Shown here: positions 1 through 7,828 of the stretch, in pieces | Numbering within the stretch: the first letter of the stretch is position 1 | Layout of the letters: each line of letters starts with the position of its first letter | From: an uncultured Eubacteriales bacterium | Lineage (GTDB): Bacteria; Bacillota; Clostridia; Oscillospirales; UBA644 | DNA length: 46,184 nucleotides | NCBI GenBank assembly: GCA_959604355.1 | Contig: CAUHAO010000013.1 | Coordinates: forward strand, 1-46,184 | Reading direction: 5' to 3' | The notes under the pieces: generated by a model | Databases searched by the model: none | Told to the model about the DNA's origin: nothing | Seen by the model: only the letters and a program-made list of their open reading frames with translations | Program-made: the position numbers and the translations under genes

Positions 1-110
1 ATGCTTGCTCGCAAGGGCATTTTTACGACGCCGTCAATAGAGCAGAGACGCGCAGAGCGCGGCGGGCAGCGCCCGCAATTCTTGTGAAACAAGAATCTCT
101 CGAATATTAT
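1..110. repeat. Dispersed ~115-bp repeat, copy 1
   Basis: This copy is nearly identical to the one at 117-234 (period 123 bp) and is related to a diverged copy at 43462-43578. It can form two hairpins: a 6-bp GC stem with a 3-nt loop (62-67 with 71-76) and a 7-bp stem with a 5-nt loop (78-84 with 90-96). The window starts at or inside this copy, so more copies may lie upstream. No coding function is seen. Confidence 0.85.
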
Positions 111-116
111 ACCAGG

Positions 117-234
117 AGTAAAAATGCTTGCTCGCAAGGGCATTTTTACGACGCCGTCAATAGAGCAGAGACGCGCACAGCGCGGCGGGCAAAGCCCGCA
201 ATTCTTGTGAAACAAGAATCTCTGCGAATATTAT
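117..234. repeat. Dispersed ~115-bp repeat, copy 2
   Basis: This copy differs from copy 1 at only a few positions. One difference is in the loop of the GC hairpin (stem 185-190 with 94-99 of the second hundred, loop AAA instead of AGC), so the stem itself is kept. It ends 16 bp before the -35 box of the promoter for the gene at 324. The shared left edge with the 43.4-kb copy starts AGTAAAAATGCTTG. Confidence 0.85.
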
Positions 235-249
235 AATATAAAACAGGGG

Positions 250-278
250 TTGACAAATTCGGCAAAGATGTGTATAAT
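250..278 (+). promoter_or_regulatory. Sigma-A-type promoter for the gene at 324
   Basis: There is a perfect -35 TTGACA (250-255) and a perfect -10 TATAAT (273-278) with a 17-bp spacer. It lies 46 bp before the GTG start at 324. Matching both consensus hexamers exactly suggests strong housekeeping expression. Confidence 0.9.
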
Positions 279-323
279 TATATGTGGTTGTCATAGACTT
301 ATTTTTAACGGAGGTATACGGCT

Positions 324-1694
324 GTGAAAAAGACTTTTGTAAAAGCTGCGGCATCGGTGATGTGTCTGGTGATGATGCTTTCCCTGTTTGCTGTCGCGTC
401 ATTTGCCGCACCTTCGGCAGAGTCGGACTCTTACGTGCTTATGGACGCGCTCACGGGGCAGGCACTTTACGGGAAAAACATGGACAAGCATGTCGATCCG
501 ATGTTCGTTTCCAGAGTTCTGACAACGCTTCTTGCGGCTGAGCAGGCAGATCCCGAAAAGAGCGTCACCGTTACCGAGAACGCCGTAAAACTTGAAAAAA
601 ACGCTTCCAACATCGGTCTCAAAGCGGGTGAAAGAGTAAGATATATAGACCTTATGTATGCCGCGATGCTTTACAGCGCGGAGGACGCGGCAAACGCGAT
701 CGGCTACGCTATGGGTGGCACGGCTGAGGCTTTTGCACAGCAGCTCAATGAGCGTGCAGCGGCAGCGGGTGCGTCGGATACGAACGTCGGCAACGCGGGC
801 GGCGCGATAGAAAGCGGAACGTACACTACGGCGCTTGACACCGCGAAGATAGTGGCTGACGCGATAAAAAACGAGGCTTTTCGCAAAATATATTCTTCGA
901 CGTCTTATGATATACAGCCCGATAATGTAAGAGATACGGTCTATCATATATCCGCGTCGGATTTCAGTATGACAAATAAAGAAAAACCCTATTATTACGC
1001 CGGGGCGCTCGGCGGTGCCGTGGGATATGTGAAGAATTACGGCTGTTCGGGCTTCGCGGTCGCCGAAAAGAACGGCACGACGCTTATCGCTGTCGTTTTC
1101 GGTGCGAAGAATATTGCCGAAAGATATTCTTCTCTCAAAACTCTGCTCGATTACGGCTTTAATGATTTTGTACGTAAAGATATAGTCTTTCCGTCCCGTT
1201 CCGTTCCCGTCGTGGAGAACGGGCTTGTCGTTGCCGCCGCGGGGATATATGCGGAGGATAAAACGTACCTGCTGCATAAAGATATAAGCGACTCCTATGT
1301 TACAATGTCTGTCTCTGTGGCGGAGACTTATTCAAGATATAATATTTCTCCCTCGGTCACGCTTTCGTTGCCGGATTCCGTAACGCAGATGTATCCGGAT
1401 ATAGGCACTTTCGGTCTCGATTTCTCCCTGACGAATATCGAAAATCCTTATCCTTATGTACCTCAGCAGAAACCCACGGAACCGGGCGGCGAGGACGACC
1501 CGGGCACGAACCGCGGTATGTCACCGTGGATAAAGATCCCGCTTATAATTCTCTTGGTAACAGCGGGCTTTTGCATAGTGATGATAGCGCTGCTCGTCGC
1601 GGTGAACATGCACCGCCGTAAAATACAAAGAGAAAAGCGGATGAGAAAGCGCGCCGCACAGACGAGACGGACATCTGTTAATACAAAAAAATAG
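324..1694 (+). CDS. D-alanyl-D-alanine carboxypeptidase-like protein (S11 fold), apparent pseudoenzyme
   Basis: A 456-residue exported protein with an N-terminal signal peptide (about 1-29), a peptidase S11/DacF-like domain (about 35-285), a second domain, and a C-terminal membrane helix (about 400-425) followed by a basic tail. In active S11 enzymes the three motifs are SxxK, SxN and KTG. Aligned by eye, DP-A-S-x-x-K is here DPMFVSR (Phe61 and Arg64 replace Ser and Lys), SAN is SAE (118-120), and KTG is AVG (232-234). All three catalytic motifs are therefore lost while the surrounding framework is kept. I infer a muropeptide-binding or scaffold role rather than carboxypeptidase activity. The start is GTG 324 with GGAGG at 310-314. 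It probably leads an operon with the YerC-like gene, 23 bp downstream. Confidence 0.8.
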   Translation: MKKTFVKAAASVMCLVMMLSLFAVASFAAPSAESDSYVLMDALTGQALYGKNMDKHVDPMFVSRVLTTLLAAEQADPEKSVTVTENAVKLEKNASNIGLKAGERVRYIDLMYAAMLYSAEDAANAIGYAMGGTAEAFAQQLNERAAAAGASDTNVGNAGGAIESGTYTTALDTAKIVADAIKNEAFRKIYSSTSYDIQPDNVRDTVYHISASDFSMTNKEKPYYYAGALGGAVGYVKNYGCSGFAVAEKNGTTLIAVVFGAKNIAERYSSLKTLLDYGFNDFVRKDIVFPSRSVPVVENGLVVAAAGIYAEDKTYLLHKDISDSYVTMSVSVAETYSRYNISPSVTLSLPDSVTQMYPDIGTFGLDFSLTNIENPYPYVPQQKPTEPGGEDDPGTNRGMSPWIKIPLIILLVTAGFCIVMIALLVAVNMHRRKIQREKRMRKRAAQTRRTSVNTKK

Positions 1695-1717
1695 GGGTTA
1701 TACGGAGGGCAGGCAAC

Positions 1718-2011
1718 ATGAACGGCAAACTTTGTAATGAAAATATGGACAAGCTCATGGAAGCGGTACTGAGCCTTAAAACGAAAGAAGAATGCTACGC
1801 GTTTTTCGAGGATCTCTGCACTGTGTCCGAACTCAAGAGTATGCAGCAGAGATACCATGTCGCGATAATGCTTGATAACGGCGCGCAGTATGCCGATATA
1901 GTCGAATTAACAGGCGCTTCCACGGCAACGATCTCCCGCGTCAACCGTGCGCTTTCCTACGGTGCCGACGGATATAAGATGGTTCTTGAAAGAATGAAGG
2001 AGAATAAATGA
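1718..2011 (+). CDS. yerC: YerC/YecD family TrpR-like DNA-binding regulator
   Basis: A 97-residue protein of the TrpR/YerC-YecD family. The second half holds a helix-turn-helix (residues about 58-85, ...YADIVELTGASTATISRVNRAL...) typical of TrpR-like repressors. Length matches the family (about 95-105 residues). It overlaps the methyltransferase start by 4 bp (ATGA) and follows the pseudo-carboxypeptidase by 23 bp, so it is likely co-transcribed. The Firmicutes family is generally uncharacterised, and the target cannot be named from the sequence. A ribosome binding site GGAGGG precedes the start. Confidence 0.85.
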   Translation: MNGKLCNENMDKLMEAVLSLKTKEECYAFFEDLCTVSELKSMQQRYHVAIMLDNGAQYADIVELTGASTATISRVNRALSYGADGYKMVLERMKENK

Positions 2012-2730
2012 TCTTTCAGAGCGAATATTCTCAACTCAGCGATATATACGATATTTTTACGGACGGATTCGACTACGATAAATATCTCGCAAAGATATTC
2101 GCGTCCGCACCGCTCCCGGAAAGCGGCCTTGCACTTGATTGCGGCTGCGGCACGGGAACGCTGCTTCTGCGTCTGTCGCAGATGGGTTACAGCTGCACGG
2201 GGGTAGACATTTCTCCCGAAATGCTCGCTCAGGCGCAGGCGAAGCTTTCCGACGCGGGCTTTGAGGCGCACCTGGTGTGCCAGCCGCTCCAGAAAATAGA
2301 CCTCTACGGCGCGTATGACGCGGCGTTTTGTTCGTTAGATACGATAAATCATCTGACAAACAAACGTGACGTGACGTCATTTATAAAACGTATGTATAAT
2401 TTCATCGAGCCGGGCGGGTATTTTGTCTTTGACGCGAAGACAGCGGCGTCTTTTGAAAAAACCTCGGGCGTAAGATGCTATGAACATGACGACGTGACGC
2501 TCATAATCCGCGGCGATTTTGACGGGAGTATGGCATATTACGATATAACTGCGTTTGAACCCGCGGAAAAAGGACTTTACAGGCAGACGTTGACGCAGAT
2601 AGAGGAGCGTTGTTACGAAACGCGTGCGCTGACGGCGGCGGTGCGCCATGCCGGATTTGATGTGTGCAAAAGATTCGCATACGCCGGACGTAACGTCTGG
2701 ATATGCCGAAAAAACGGAGATGCACGGTGA
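2008..2730 (+). CDS. Class I SAM-dependent methyltransferase
   Basis: A 240-residue Rossmann-fold methyltransferase. Motif I is seen as LDCGCGTGTLLLRL (about residues 45-58), followed by the acidic end of strand 2 (GVDISPEML) and a post-motif region with the CSLDTINHL segment often seen in YodH/small-molecule methyltransferase-like members. The N-terminal YDIFTDGFDYDKY segment is typical of this Firmicutes group. The ATG overlaps the stop of the YerC-like gene by 4 bp, and the stop overlaps the start of the Hsp33 gene, so translation is probably coupled. The substrate is unknown. Confidence 0.85.
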   Translation: MIFQSEYSQLSDIYDIFTDGFDYDKYLAKIFASAPLPESGLALDCGCGTGTLLLRLSQMGYSCTGVDISPEMLAQAQAKLSDAGFEAHLVCQPLQKIDLYGAYDAAFCSLDTINHLTNKRDVTSFIKRMYNFIEPGGYFVFDAKTAASFEKTSGVRCYEHDDVTLIIRGDFDGSMAYYDITAFEPAEKGLYRQTLTQIEERCYETRALTAAVRHAGFDVCKRFAYAGRNVWICRKNGDAR

Positions 2731-3485
2731 TGGATAAACTGTATAAATATTTGTATAATGAAGAAGTAAAGATTCATGTCCTCGTGCTCGAAGAATGTGT
2801 CGAGCAGGCAGTACGCACGCATGGTCTGACAGTCAACAGTCACGTTGTACGCATAGCTGCTGCGGAGTGTCTTGCGGGAATCCTCGGCGCGGAACTCAAA
2901 CAAACCGACGCGTCGGTTTATGTATCGATGAAATATGCCTCACACCGCGCGGCGTATAATGCGATGGCATACGGTGACGGAAGAATATGTGCGGCGCGGA
3001 CGGAATACACTCCGAGTTCGGACACCGTGGACGATAAGGTCGTGCTTGAGACCGCGACACGTGTCGGCACATCGGATTATTCAAGCGTTGTCTGCGGTAA
3101 AGGCACGAGCGGTGCGATAAAGGCGTATCTCGAAAACAGCATGCAGCGTGTCATGAAATATAAGACTTTCCGTGACGGAAATACTTTTTACGCGGTCTTT
3201 GCAGAGCCGCTTCCGGGTTCTGCGGCATTGAAAACGGCGTGGAAAGCGATGCGTGAGCCGCTGTTTATAAACGCGGATATCAAAAAACTTGCGCAGCTTC
3301 CTAAATTCAGACTTCTTGAAATAGACGACGTGAAATACGGCTGTAACTGCTCGAAGCGCAGTATAAAGCGCGCACTTATTTCCGTCGGCGACACGGATCC
3401 CGACGCTCACGGCGGAACAATCGAGACAGTCTGTAACTTCTGCGGCAAAAAATACATATTTACCGCCGAGGATTTTGAAGATTAA
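2730..3485 (+). CDS. hslO: Hsp33 redox-regulated chaperone
   Basis: A 251-residue cytoplasmic protein. The C-terminal zinc switch is clear: Cys205-x-Cys207, a 27-residue gap, then Cys235-x2-Cys238, which is the CxC...CxxC arrangement of Hsp33. The N-terminal part (LYKYLYNEEVKIHVLVL...) also fits the Hsp33 fold but is shorter and diverged from the roughly 290-residue E. coli protein. In the family, oxidation releases zinc and turns on holdase activity. I chose ATG 2730, which overlaps the previous stop as TGATG and has GGAGA upstream, over the in-frame ATG at 2703. It is the last gene of the 324-3485 run and is followed by a hairpin terminator. Confidence 0.88.
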   Translation: MDKLYKYLYNEEVKIHVLVLEECVEQAVRTHGLTVNSHVVRIAAAECLAGILGAELKQTDASVYVSMKYASHRAAYNAMAYGDGRICAARTEYTPSSDTVDDKVVLETATRVGTSDYSSVVCGKGTSGAIKAYLENSMQRVMKYKTFRDGNTFYAVFAEPLPGSAALKTAWKAMREPLFINADIKKLAQLPKFRLLEIDDVKYGCNCSKRSIKRALISVGDTDPDAHGGTIETVCNFCGKKYIFTAEDFED

Positions 3486-3502
3486 ACATAAAATGAAGAT
3501 AT

Positions 3503-3532
3503 TTCCCCACGGAAAAAAGAATCCGTGGGGAA
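3503..3532. terminator. Hairpin between convergent genes
   Basis: A perfect 11-bp stem (3503-3513 with 3522-3532) and 8-nt loop lie between the convergent genes ending at 3485 and 3548. The T-tract is weak on the plus strand, so termination may be modest. Its position suggests it serves both genes. Confidence 0.65.
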
Positions 3533-3547
3533 TAATCTTATTGAACG

Positions 3548-3946
3548 TTATTTGCCTTTGTGGTTCCTGCCGATGAACGGCATGCGCGGCGTATCCGAAG
3601 TCATTTCGTCGATTTTTTCGGTCAATTTTGCCGCTTTTTCCTCACTTATTATACCGTAGGAGCGGTAGTGCGAGATGATGGATTTGTCGATAGTGGCCTT
3701 TTGTGTGAAAAGCCCTCTGAGGGCATCCCGCTGGGACTGCGGTAGAGTCTGCCATGTTGACGAATTTACATCATACTTCGCCGTTTCGCTTGTGAGGTCG
3801 CGGCGATTCCGTTCGACTTTTGCGGTCTCGTTTGCGAAATTACGGTAGTCCTTATCCGCGTCAGGTCGCTTCGCGGCTGTCCCGAAAGGACACGCGACGC
3901 ATGCCGCGGCGAGGATCGGGAGAACCGTTTTTGAAATTTTATTCAT
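3548..3946 (-). CDS. Small exported protein, DUF2680-like
   Basis: A 132-residue protein with a signal peptide (about 1-24). The C-terminal half (residues about 68-118) has the pattern ...LFTQKATIDKSIISHYRSYG-IISEEKAAKLTEKIDE, which resembles the short helical DUF2680 family of secreted Firmicutes proteins. The resemblance is from memory and moderate. The middle is charged and probably helical. An AAGGACGG element sits upstream of the minus-strand ATG. The function is unknown. Confidence 0.65.
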   Translation of the reverse strand: MNKISKTVLPILAAACVACPFGTAAKRPDADKDYRNFANETAKVERNRRDLTSETAKYDVNSSTWQTLPQSQRDALRGLFTQKATIDKSIISHYRSYGIISEEKAAKLTEKIDEMTSDTPRMPFIGRNHKGK

Positions 3947-4088
3947 AAATCTTCCGTCCTTTTGATTTTTTTCGGAGTTTTCTCTCCGCTATTATTCTGT
4001 CCCGTCGGTCGAACAAAAAAGGTGAAAAAGCATCCCTTAAAATGAAATATGCGGACGGGAAATTTTTGATGGCAATTATTGTAAAATA

Positions 4089-4117
4089 TTGACACGCGGA
4101 TAAAAATGTGCTACAAT
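4089..4117 (+). promoter_or_regulatory. Sigma-A-type promoter for the 4149 gene
   Basis: -35 TTGACA (4089-4094), 17-bp spacer, -10 TACAAT (4112-4117). It lies 31 bp before the ATG at 4149 and probably also drives the ABC exporter at 4451. Confidence 0.88.
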
Positions 4118-4148
4118 ATATAATTGAATAAAGTGCGGGGGGTTCTGT

Positions 4149-4454
4149 ATGAGATTTTGCTGCTGCTGCGGAAAACTTATGACGCGGACGGAGTTCGGTT
4201 TTGAGTGCGTTTGCGGCGCGAAGACCGACGAGGAAGGGAATGCCCTGACGGACGGTGACGTTCGCAAGAAGGTTGACGAAGCGGCGCGAATCGCCGCGAT
4301 AAAGGCAAAATATCATTCCAAATACCCGAATATGTCCGACCCGCTTGTCAGGGTCACGCGTCCGGAATACGAGAGCGAGACGGAAGACGAGACATTTTCC
4401 GACGTGCGTCCGTCCGAGCGCGAAAAAAAGAAGAGAGGGAAATTTTTCCGTTGA
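4149..4454 (+). CDS. Small zinc-ribbon protein (RPB9/TFIIS N-terminal-like)
   Basis: A 101-residue protein. The N-terminus MRFCCCCGKLM followed by ECVCG (Cys4/Cys7 with Cys20/Cys22) looks like a zinc ribbon of the kind found at the start of archaeal RNA polymerase subunit M/RPB9. The run of four cysteines is unusual. The rest is charged, probably helical, and ends in a basic tail EREKKKRGKFFR. The stop overlaps the TTG start of the ABC exporter (TTGA), suggesting translational coupling. The function is unknown; a link with the exporter is inferred only from position. Confidence 0.7.
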   Translation: MRFCCCCGKLMTRTEFGFECVCGAKTDEEGNALTDGDVRKKVDEAARIAAIKAKYHSKYPNMSDPLVRVTRPEYESETEDETFSDVRPSEREKKKRGKFFR

Positions 4455-6175
4455 AAACGCTTATAAAGCTTCTCCGCCTTGCGCGCGAATACAGGAGTGA
4501 GCTCATTATCACTGTCGCGGCGCTGATATGCGCGTCCGCGCTCAGCCTTGTTCCGCCCGAGGTCATACGCCGTTTCACCGCGGCGCTCACATCTCCTGAG
4601 GGAATAACGACGCGTCTCATAGTTACATATGTACTCATACTTGTTGCGGCGTACTTTCTGCGTGCGCTGTGCCGCTTTGCGAGCATGTACAAAGGTCATG
4701 TTGCGGCGTGGTCGTTCGTCGCGGGGCTGACGCTGAAGATATACGACAAATATCAATCCCTGTCGATGAAATATTACAACGACAAACAGACGGGGCAGCT
4801 AATGAGCCGCATGATAAACGACACGCGTATGCTCGAGGTCCTCATCGCCCACGCTTTGCCGGACCTGATAACGAACGCGATAACCGTCATCGGCGTGACG
4901 GTCATGATCTTTCTGATAAACCCGATGCTTGCGGCGATAACGGTAATTCCCGTGCCTTTCGTGTTCTGGGCAAGCTCTATCTTTTCAAAGAAGATTGCCC
5001 CTCTTTTCCGCATCAACCAGCGTGTTCTCGGCGAGCTCAACGGAAAAGTCCAGGATAAGCTCACGGGCATGCGCGAGATACAGGCATTTTCACAGGAAAA
5101 AGCCGAGCACGAAGCAATGACGAAGGAATGCGGGCATTACGCCTACGTCAACATCCATGCGAATTTCGCAAACGCGATATTCCATCCGTCCGTGGAATTC
5201 CTCACCTGCATGGGTACTGTCGCGGTCGTCGGTATAGGCGGCGCGCTGGCACTTTCGGGACATCTGTCGGTGGCGGATACAGTGGGATTTTTCATGTATC
5301 TTACGCTTTTTTATACGCCTCTTTCGACGCTTGCGCGGCTTGTCGAGGACATTTCATCTTCCGTTGCGGGCGGCGAGCGTGTTCTTCAGGTGCTCGAGAA
5401 AGAAAGTGACGTGAAGCAGAAAGAGAACGCGGAGGTGCTTGAAAACCCCGTCGGAAAAATCGAGTTCGAGAATGTTACTTTCAGCTATGACGGCACCGAC
5501 GAGGTGCTCAAAGATATATCCTTCACCGCTGAGCCGGGACAGATGATTGCCCTTGTTGGACCTACGGGCGTTGGGAAAACGACTATCGTGTCGCTGCTCG
5601 AACGCTTTTACGATGTCAAAAGCGGCGCGGTGCGTGTGGACGGGCATGACGTGCGGGATCTGACGTTGGACTCTTTGCGCGCGTCAATGTCTATGGTGCT
5701 GCAGGACGTGTTCCTTTTTAACGGCACTATTGCGGAAAATATCGCTTACGGCGCGGGGAAATGCCCCCGTGAGGAAATAATCGAGGCGGCAAAGATCGCC
5801 TGCGCGGACGAATTCATCAACACAACTCCCGACGGCTATGACACGTTAATCGGCGAACGAGGTGTGCGTCTTTCGGGCGGACAGAAACAGCGTATAGCGA
5901 TAGCGCGCGCGGTGCTGCGTCGCAGCCCGATACTCATAATGGATGAGGCGACGTCCGCGGTGGATACGGAGACCGAGGCGGCGATACGGGAGGCGGTCGG
6001 GAAGCTTGTCGGCAGCCGTACGATGATAGTCATCGCGCACAGACTTTCCACGGTCATGAAAGCCGATAAAATAATCGTGCTCGATGACGGAAAAATATGT
6101 GAAACAGGTACCCACGAAGAGCTTATCGCGAAAGGCGGACTTTACTCAAGGCTCTGCGGGGCGCAAATAAAATAA
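4451..6175 (+). CDS. ABC exporter, fused permease/ATPase (MsbA/MdlB type)
   Basis: A 574-residue half-transporter. The N-terminal about 320 residues form a six-helix ABC type-IV membrane domain. The ATPase domain has Walker A GPTGVGKTT (about 370-378), signature LSGGQ (about 474-478), Walker B ILIMDEATSA (about 494-503) and the H-loop IVIAHR. It is likely to work as a homodimer, since no second half-transporter gene is adjacent. The substrate cannot be told; the family covers lipids, drugs and peptides. The start is TTG at 4451, overlapping the stop of the zinc-ribbon gene, so expression probably depends on translation of that gene. Confidence 0.9.
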   Translation: MKTLIKLLRLAREYRSELIITVAALICASALSLVPPEVIRRFTAALTSPEGITTRLIVTYVLILVAAYFLRALCRFASMYKGHVAAWSFVAGLTLKIYDKYQSLSMKYYNDKQTGQLMSRMINDTRMLEVLIAHALPDLITNAITVIGVTVMIFLINPMLAAITVIPVPFVFWASSIFSKKIAPLFRINQRVLGELNGKVQDKLTGMREIQAFSQEKAEHEAMTKECGHYAYVNIHANFANAIFHPSVEFLTCMGTVAVVGIGGALALSGHLSVADTVGFFMYLTLFYTPLSTLARLVEDISSSVAGGERVLQVLEKESDVKQKENAEVLENPVGKIEFENVTFSYDGTDEVLKDISFTAEPGQMIALVGPTGVGKTTIVSLLERFYDVKSGAVRVDGHDVRDLTLDSLRASMSMVLQDVFLFNGTIAENIAYGAGKCPREEIIEAAKIACADEFINTTPDGYDTLIGERGVRLSGGQKQRIAIARAVLRRSPILIMDEATSAVDTETEAAIREAVGKLVGSRTMIVIAHRLSTVMKADKIIVLDDGKICETGTHEELIAKGGLYSRLCGAQIK

Positions 6176-6199
6176 AACAGATTTAAGGAGAATATCAAC

Positions 6200-6985
6200 A
6201 TGAAATTTTCTGCTTGCGGCTGGTGGTTTGACGATATCACCTGTTATGAAAAAGCGAAGGCTATGGGCTTTGACGGCATTGAAAAGCTGAGCTGGAAAGA
6301 CCTCGACCTCGACGAACACGCGGCGGCGATAAAAAAAGCGGGTATCACGTCCACGGGAATTATCGTTGAGAGCCATGACGAAAAGATCGCGTCCTATCTT
6401 GCGTGGGATCACGGCATTGTTTGCGACGATACGTTCGAGCCGATGCTCGAAGCGCTCGACGAGACGATTGCGGCAGCGAAAAAACTCGGCGTGCCCAACA
6501 TAATCCTCACGACGGGTAATGAGCTTAAATATGTTCCCCGTGCGGAGCAGCACCGCAATATCGTTGAAGTATTGCGTGCGATGGCGCCGATAGCGGCGGA
6601 AGCGGGATTGCAGATAGTCCTCGAAGCGCTCAACAGCAAGATAAATCACAAGGGGTATTACCTTGACTCCTCCGCGGAAACTTTCGAGATTATCCGCGAG
6701 GTCAACATGCCCAATGTCAAGATGCTCTTCGACATCTACCATATGCAGGTCATGGAGGGCAACATCATCAACACGATAACCGACAATATTGAATACATAG
6801 GTCATTTCCACATGGCAGACCTGCCCGGAAGAGCACAACCCGGCACGGGCGAAATAAACTATATCAACATCATCAAGGCCATCAAGGAAGCGGGTTACGA
6901 CGGCTGGATGTCCTTTGAATGCAAACGCACCGTCGAGCTTGACGAGCTTGAAAAACAGCTTCAGCCGATACTTGCGCTGAAATAA
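6200..6985 (+). CDS. Hydroxypyruvate isomerase-like TIM-barrel sugar isomerase
   Basis: A 261-residue protein of the AP endonuclease 2/xylose isomerase-like TIM-barrel superfamily. Metal and catalytic positions of the hydroxypyruvate isomerase group can be seen: Glu in VLEALN, Asp and His in MLFDIYHMQ, His in HFHMADLPGR, and Glu in SFECK. The segment PGRAQPGTGEINY is characteristic of Hyi-type isomerases. It follows the ABC exporter by 24 bp with AAGGAGA before the start, and ends at a strong terminator. The true substrate may be another ketose or sugar phosphate. Confidence 0.82.
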   Translation: MKFSACGWWFDDITCYEKAKAMGFDGIEKLSWKDLDLDEHAAAIKKAGITSTGIIVESHDEKIASYLAWDHGIVCDDTFEPMLEALDETIAAAKKLGVPNIILTTGNELKYVPRAEQHRNIVEVLRAMAPIAAEAGLQIVLEALNSKINHKGYYLDSSAETFEIIREVNMPNVKMLFDIYHMQVMEGNIINTITDNIEYIGHFHMADLPGRAQPGTGEINYINIIKAIKEAGYDGWMSFECKRTVELDELEKQLQPILALK

Positions 6986-7013
6986 GAAGCGCTGACGCGG
7001 AGGCTCAGGGATA

Positions 7014-7056
7014 AAAACAATACCCGGCGCGGAATTACCGTGCCGGGTATTGTTTT
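7014..7056 (+). terminator. Rho-independent terminator after the isomerase gene
   Basis: A perfect 15-bp stem (7014-7028 with 7042-7056) has A-rich and T-rich ends and a GC core ACCCGGC/GCCGGGT. It closes the 4149-6985 transcription unit. Confidence 0.9.
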
Positions 7057-7108
7057 ATCACGGTTATTGAGCAAGATGTAAAAAAAAACGAAAAAACTGC
7101 CGTTTCAC

Positions 7109-7137
7109 TTGACAAAAAACGACTGCGGTGTTATACT
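7109..7137 (+). promoter_or_regulatory. Sigma-A-type promoter for the ECF S component
   Basis: -35 TTGACA (7109-7114), 17-bp spacer, -10 TATACT (7132-7137), 26 bp before the ATG at 7164. The leader is too short for a riboswitch. Confidence 0.88.
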
Positions 7138-7163
7138 AATCGATAAAAAGTGAGGTGTATAGA

Positions 7164-7766
7164 ATGAATTCTAACGAAAAAAACAGAAAGACAGTAGCGA
7201 CGGCAATGCTTGCCACGATAGTTATCGTGCTTCAGATAGTATGCACATTCATCAAATTCGGGCCTTTTTCGATAACGCTTGCACTTACGCCCATAATCAT
7301 AGGTGCTGCGGTATACGGTTGGAAGACAGGCGCGCTGCTCGGCTTCGTATTCAGTGCCGTAGTTCTCATTTCGGGTCTTTTCGGCTGGGACGGCGGATTT
7401 ATTCTTTCGATGATGCAGTTCAGCGCTGTGGGTACCGTGGCTATATGTCTTATCAAAGGCACGGCGGCGGGCGCTGTGAGCGGCGCTATTTATAAAGCAC
7501 TGAGCAAAAAGAGTGACGTTGCGGCATCGGTTGCGGCTGCTGTGGCGGCACCGATAGTCAACACGGGGCTTTTCGCGGCGACGATGCTGACTGTGTTTAA
7601 CGGCTTCCTTTCTGCCAACGCTCCCTCGGATGGCTCTCTGTCTCCCGTGGCGATGCTTTTCCTGTCGTGGATAGGCGTGAATTTTATAGTGGAATTTATT
7701 TCCAATATCGTTCTTTCGACGGTTACGACGAAGGTCGTCCGCATTTTGGGACATCGCGGAAGATAG
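7164..7766 (+). CDS. ECF transporter S component (substrate-binding membrane subunit)
   Basis: About 200 residues with five or six hydrophobic segments and the small-residue-rich helices (IIIGAAVYGWKTGALLGFVFSAVVL) typical of energy-coupling factor S components of the PanT/BioY-like class. S components capture a vitamin or cofactor and use a shared EcfA-EcfA'-EcfT module, which is not in this window, so it would be a group II ECF system. The vitamin cannot be named. I chose ATG 7164, preceded by GTGAGG at good spacing, instead of the in-frame GTG at 7155. It is a single-gene unit with its own promoter and terminator. Confidence 0.8.
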   Translation: MNSNEKNRKTVATAMLATIVIVLQIVCTFIKFGPFSITLALTPIIIGAAVYGWKTGALLGFVFSAVVLISGLFGWDGGFILSMMQFSAVGTVAICLIKGTAAGAVSGAIYKALSKKSDVAASVAAAVAAPIVNTGLFAATMLTVFNGFLSANAPSDGSLSPVAMLFLSWIGVNFIVEFISNIVLSTVTTKVVRILGHRGR

Positions 7767-7787
7767 AATGTTTTGAAATAAAAAACG

Positions 7788-7822
7788 GCGAACCTCTTTT
7801 GTGAGGTTCGCTTTTTGTTTTT
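7788..7822. terminator. Bidirectional terminator between convergent genes
   Basis: A 9-bp stem (7788-7796 with 7803-7811) is followed by TTTTTGTTTTT on the plus strand and by GTTTTTTATTT on the minus strand. It serves both the ECF gene and the deacetylase gene. Confidence 0.9.
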
Positions 7823-7828
7823 ATGCTT

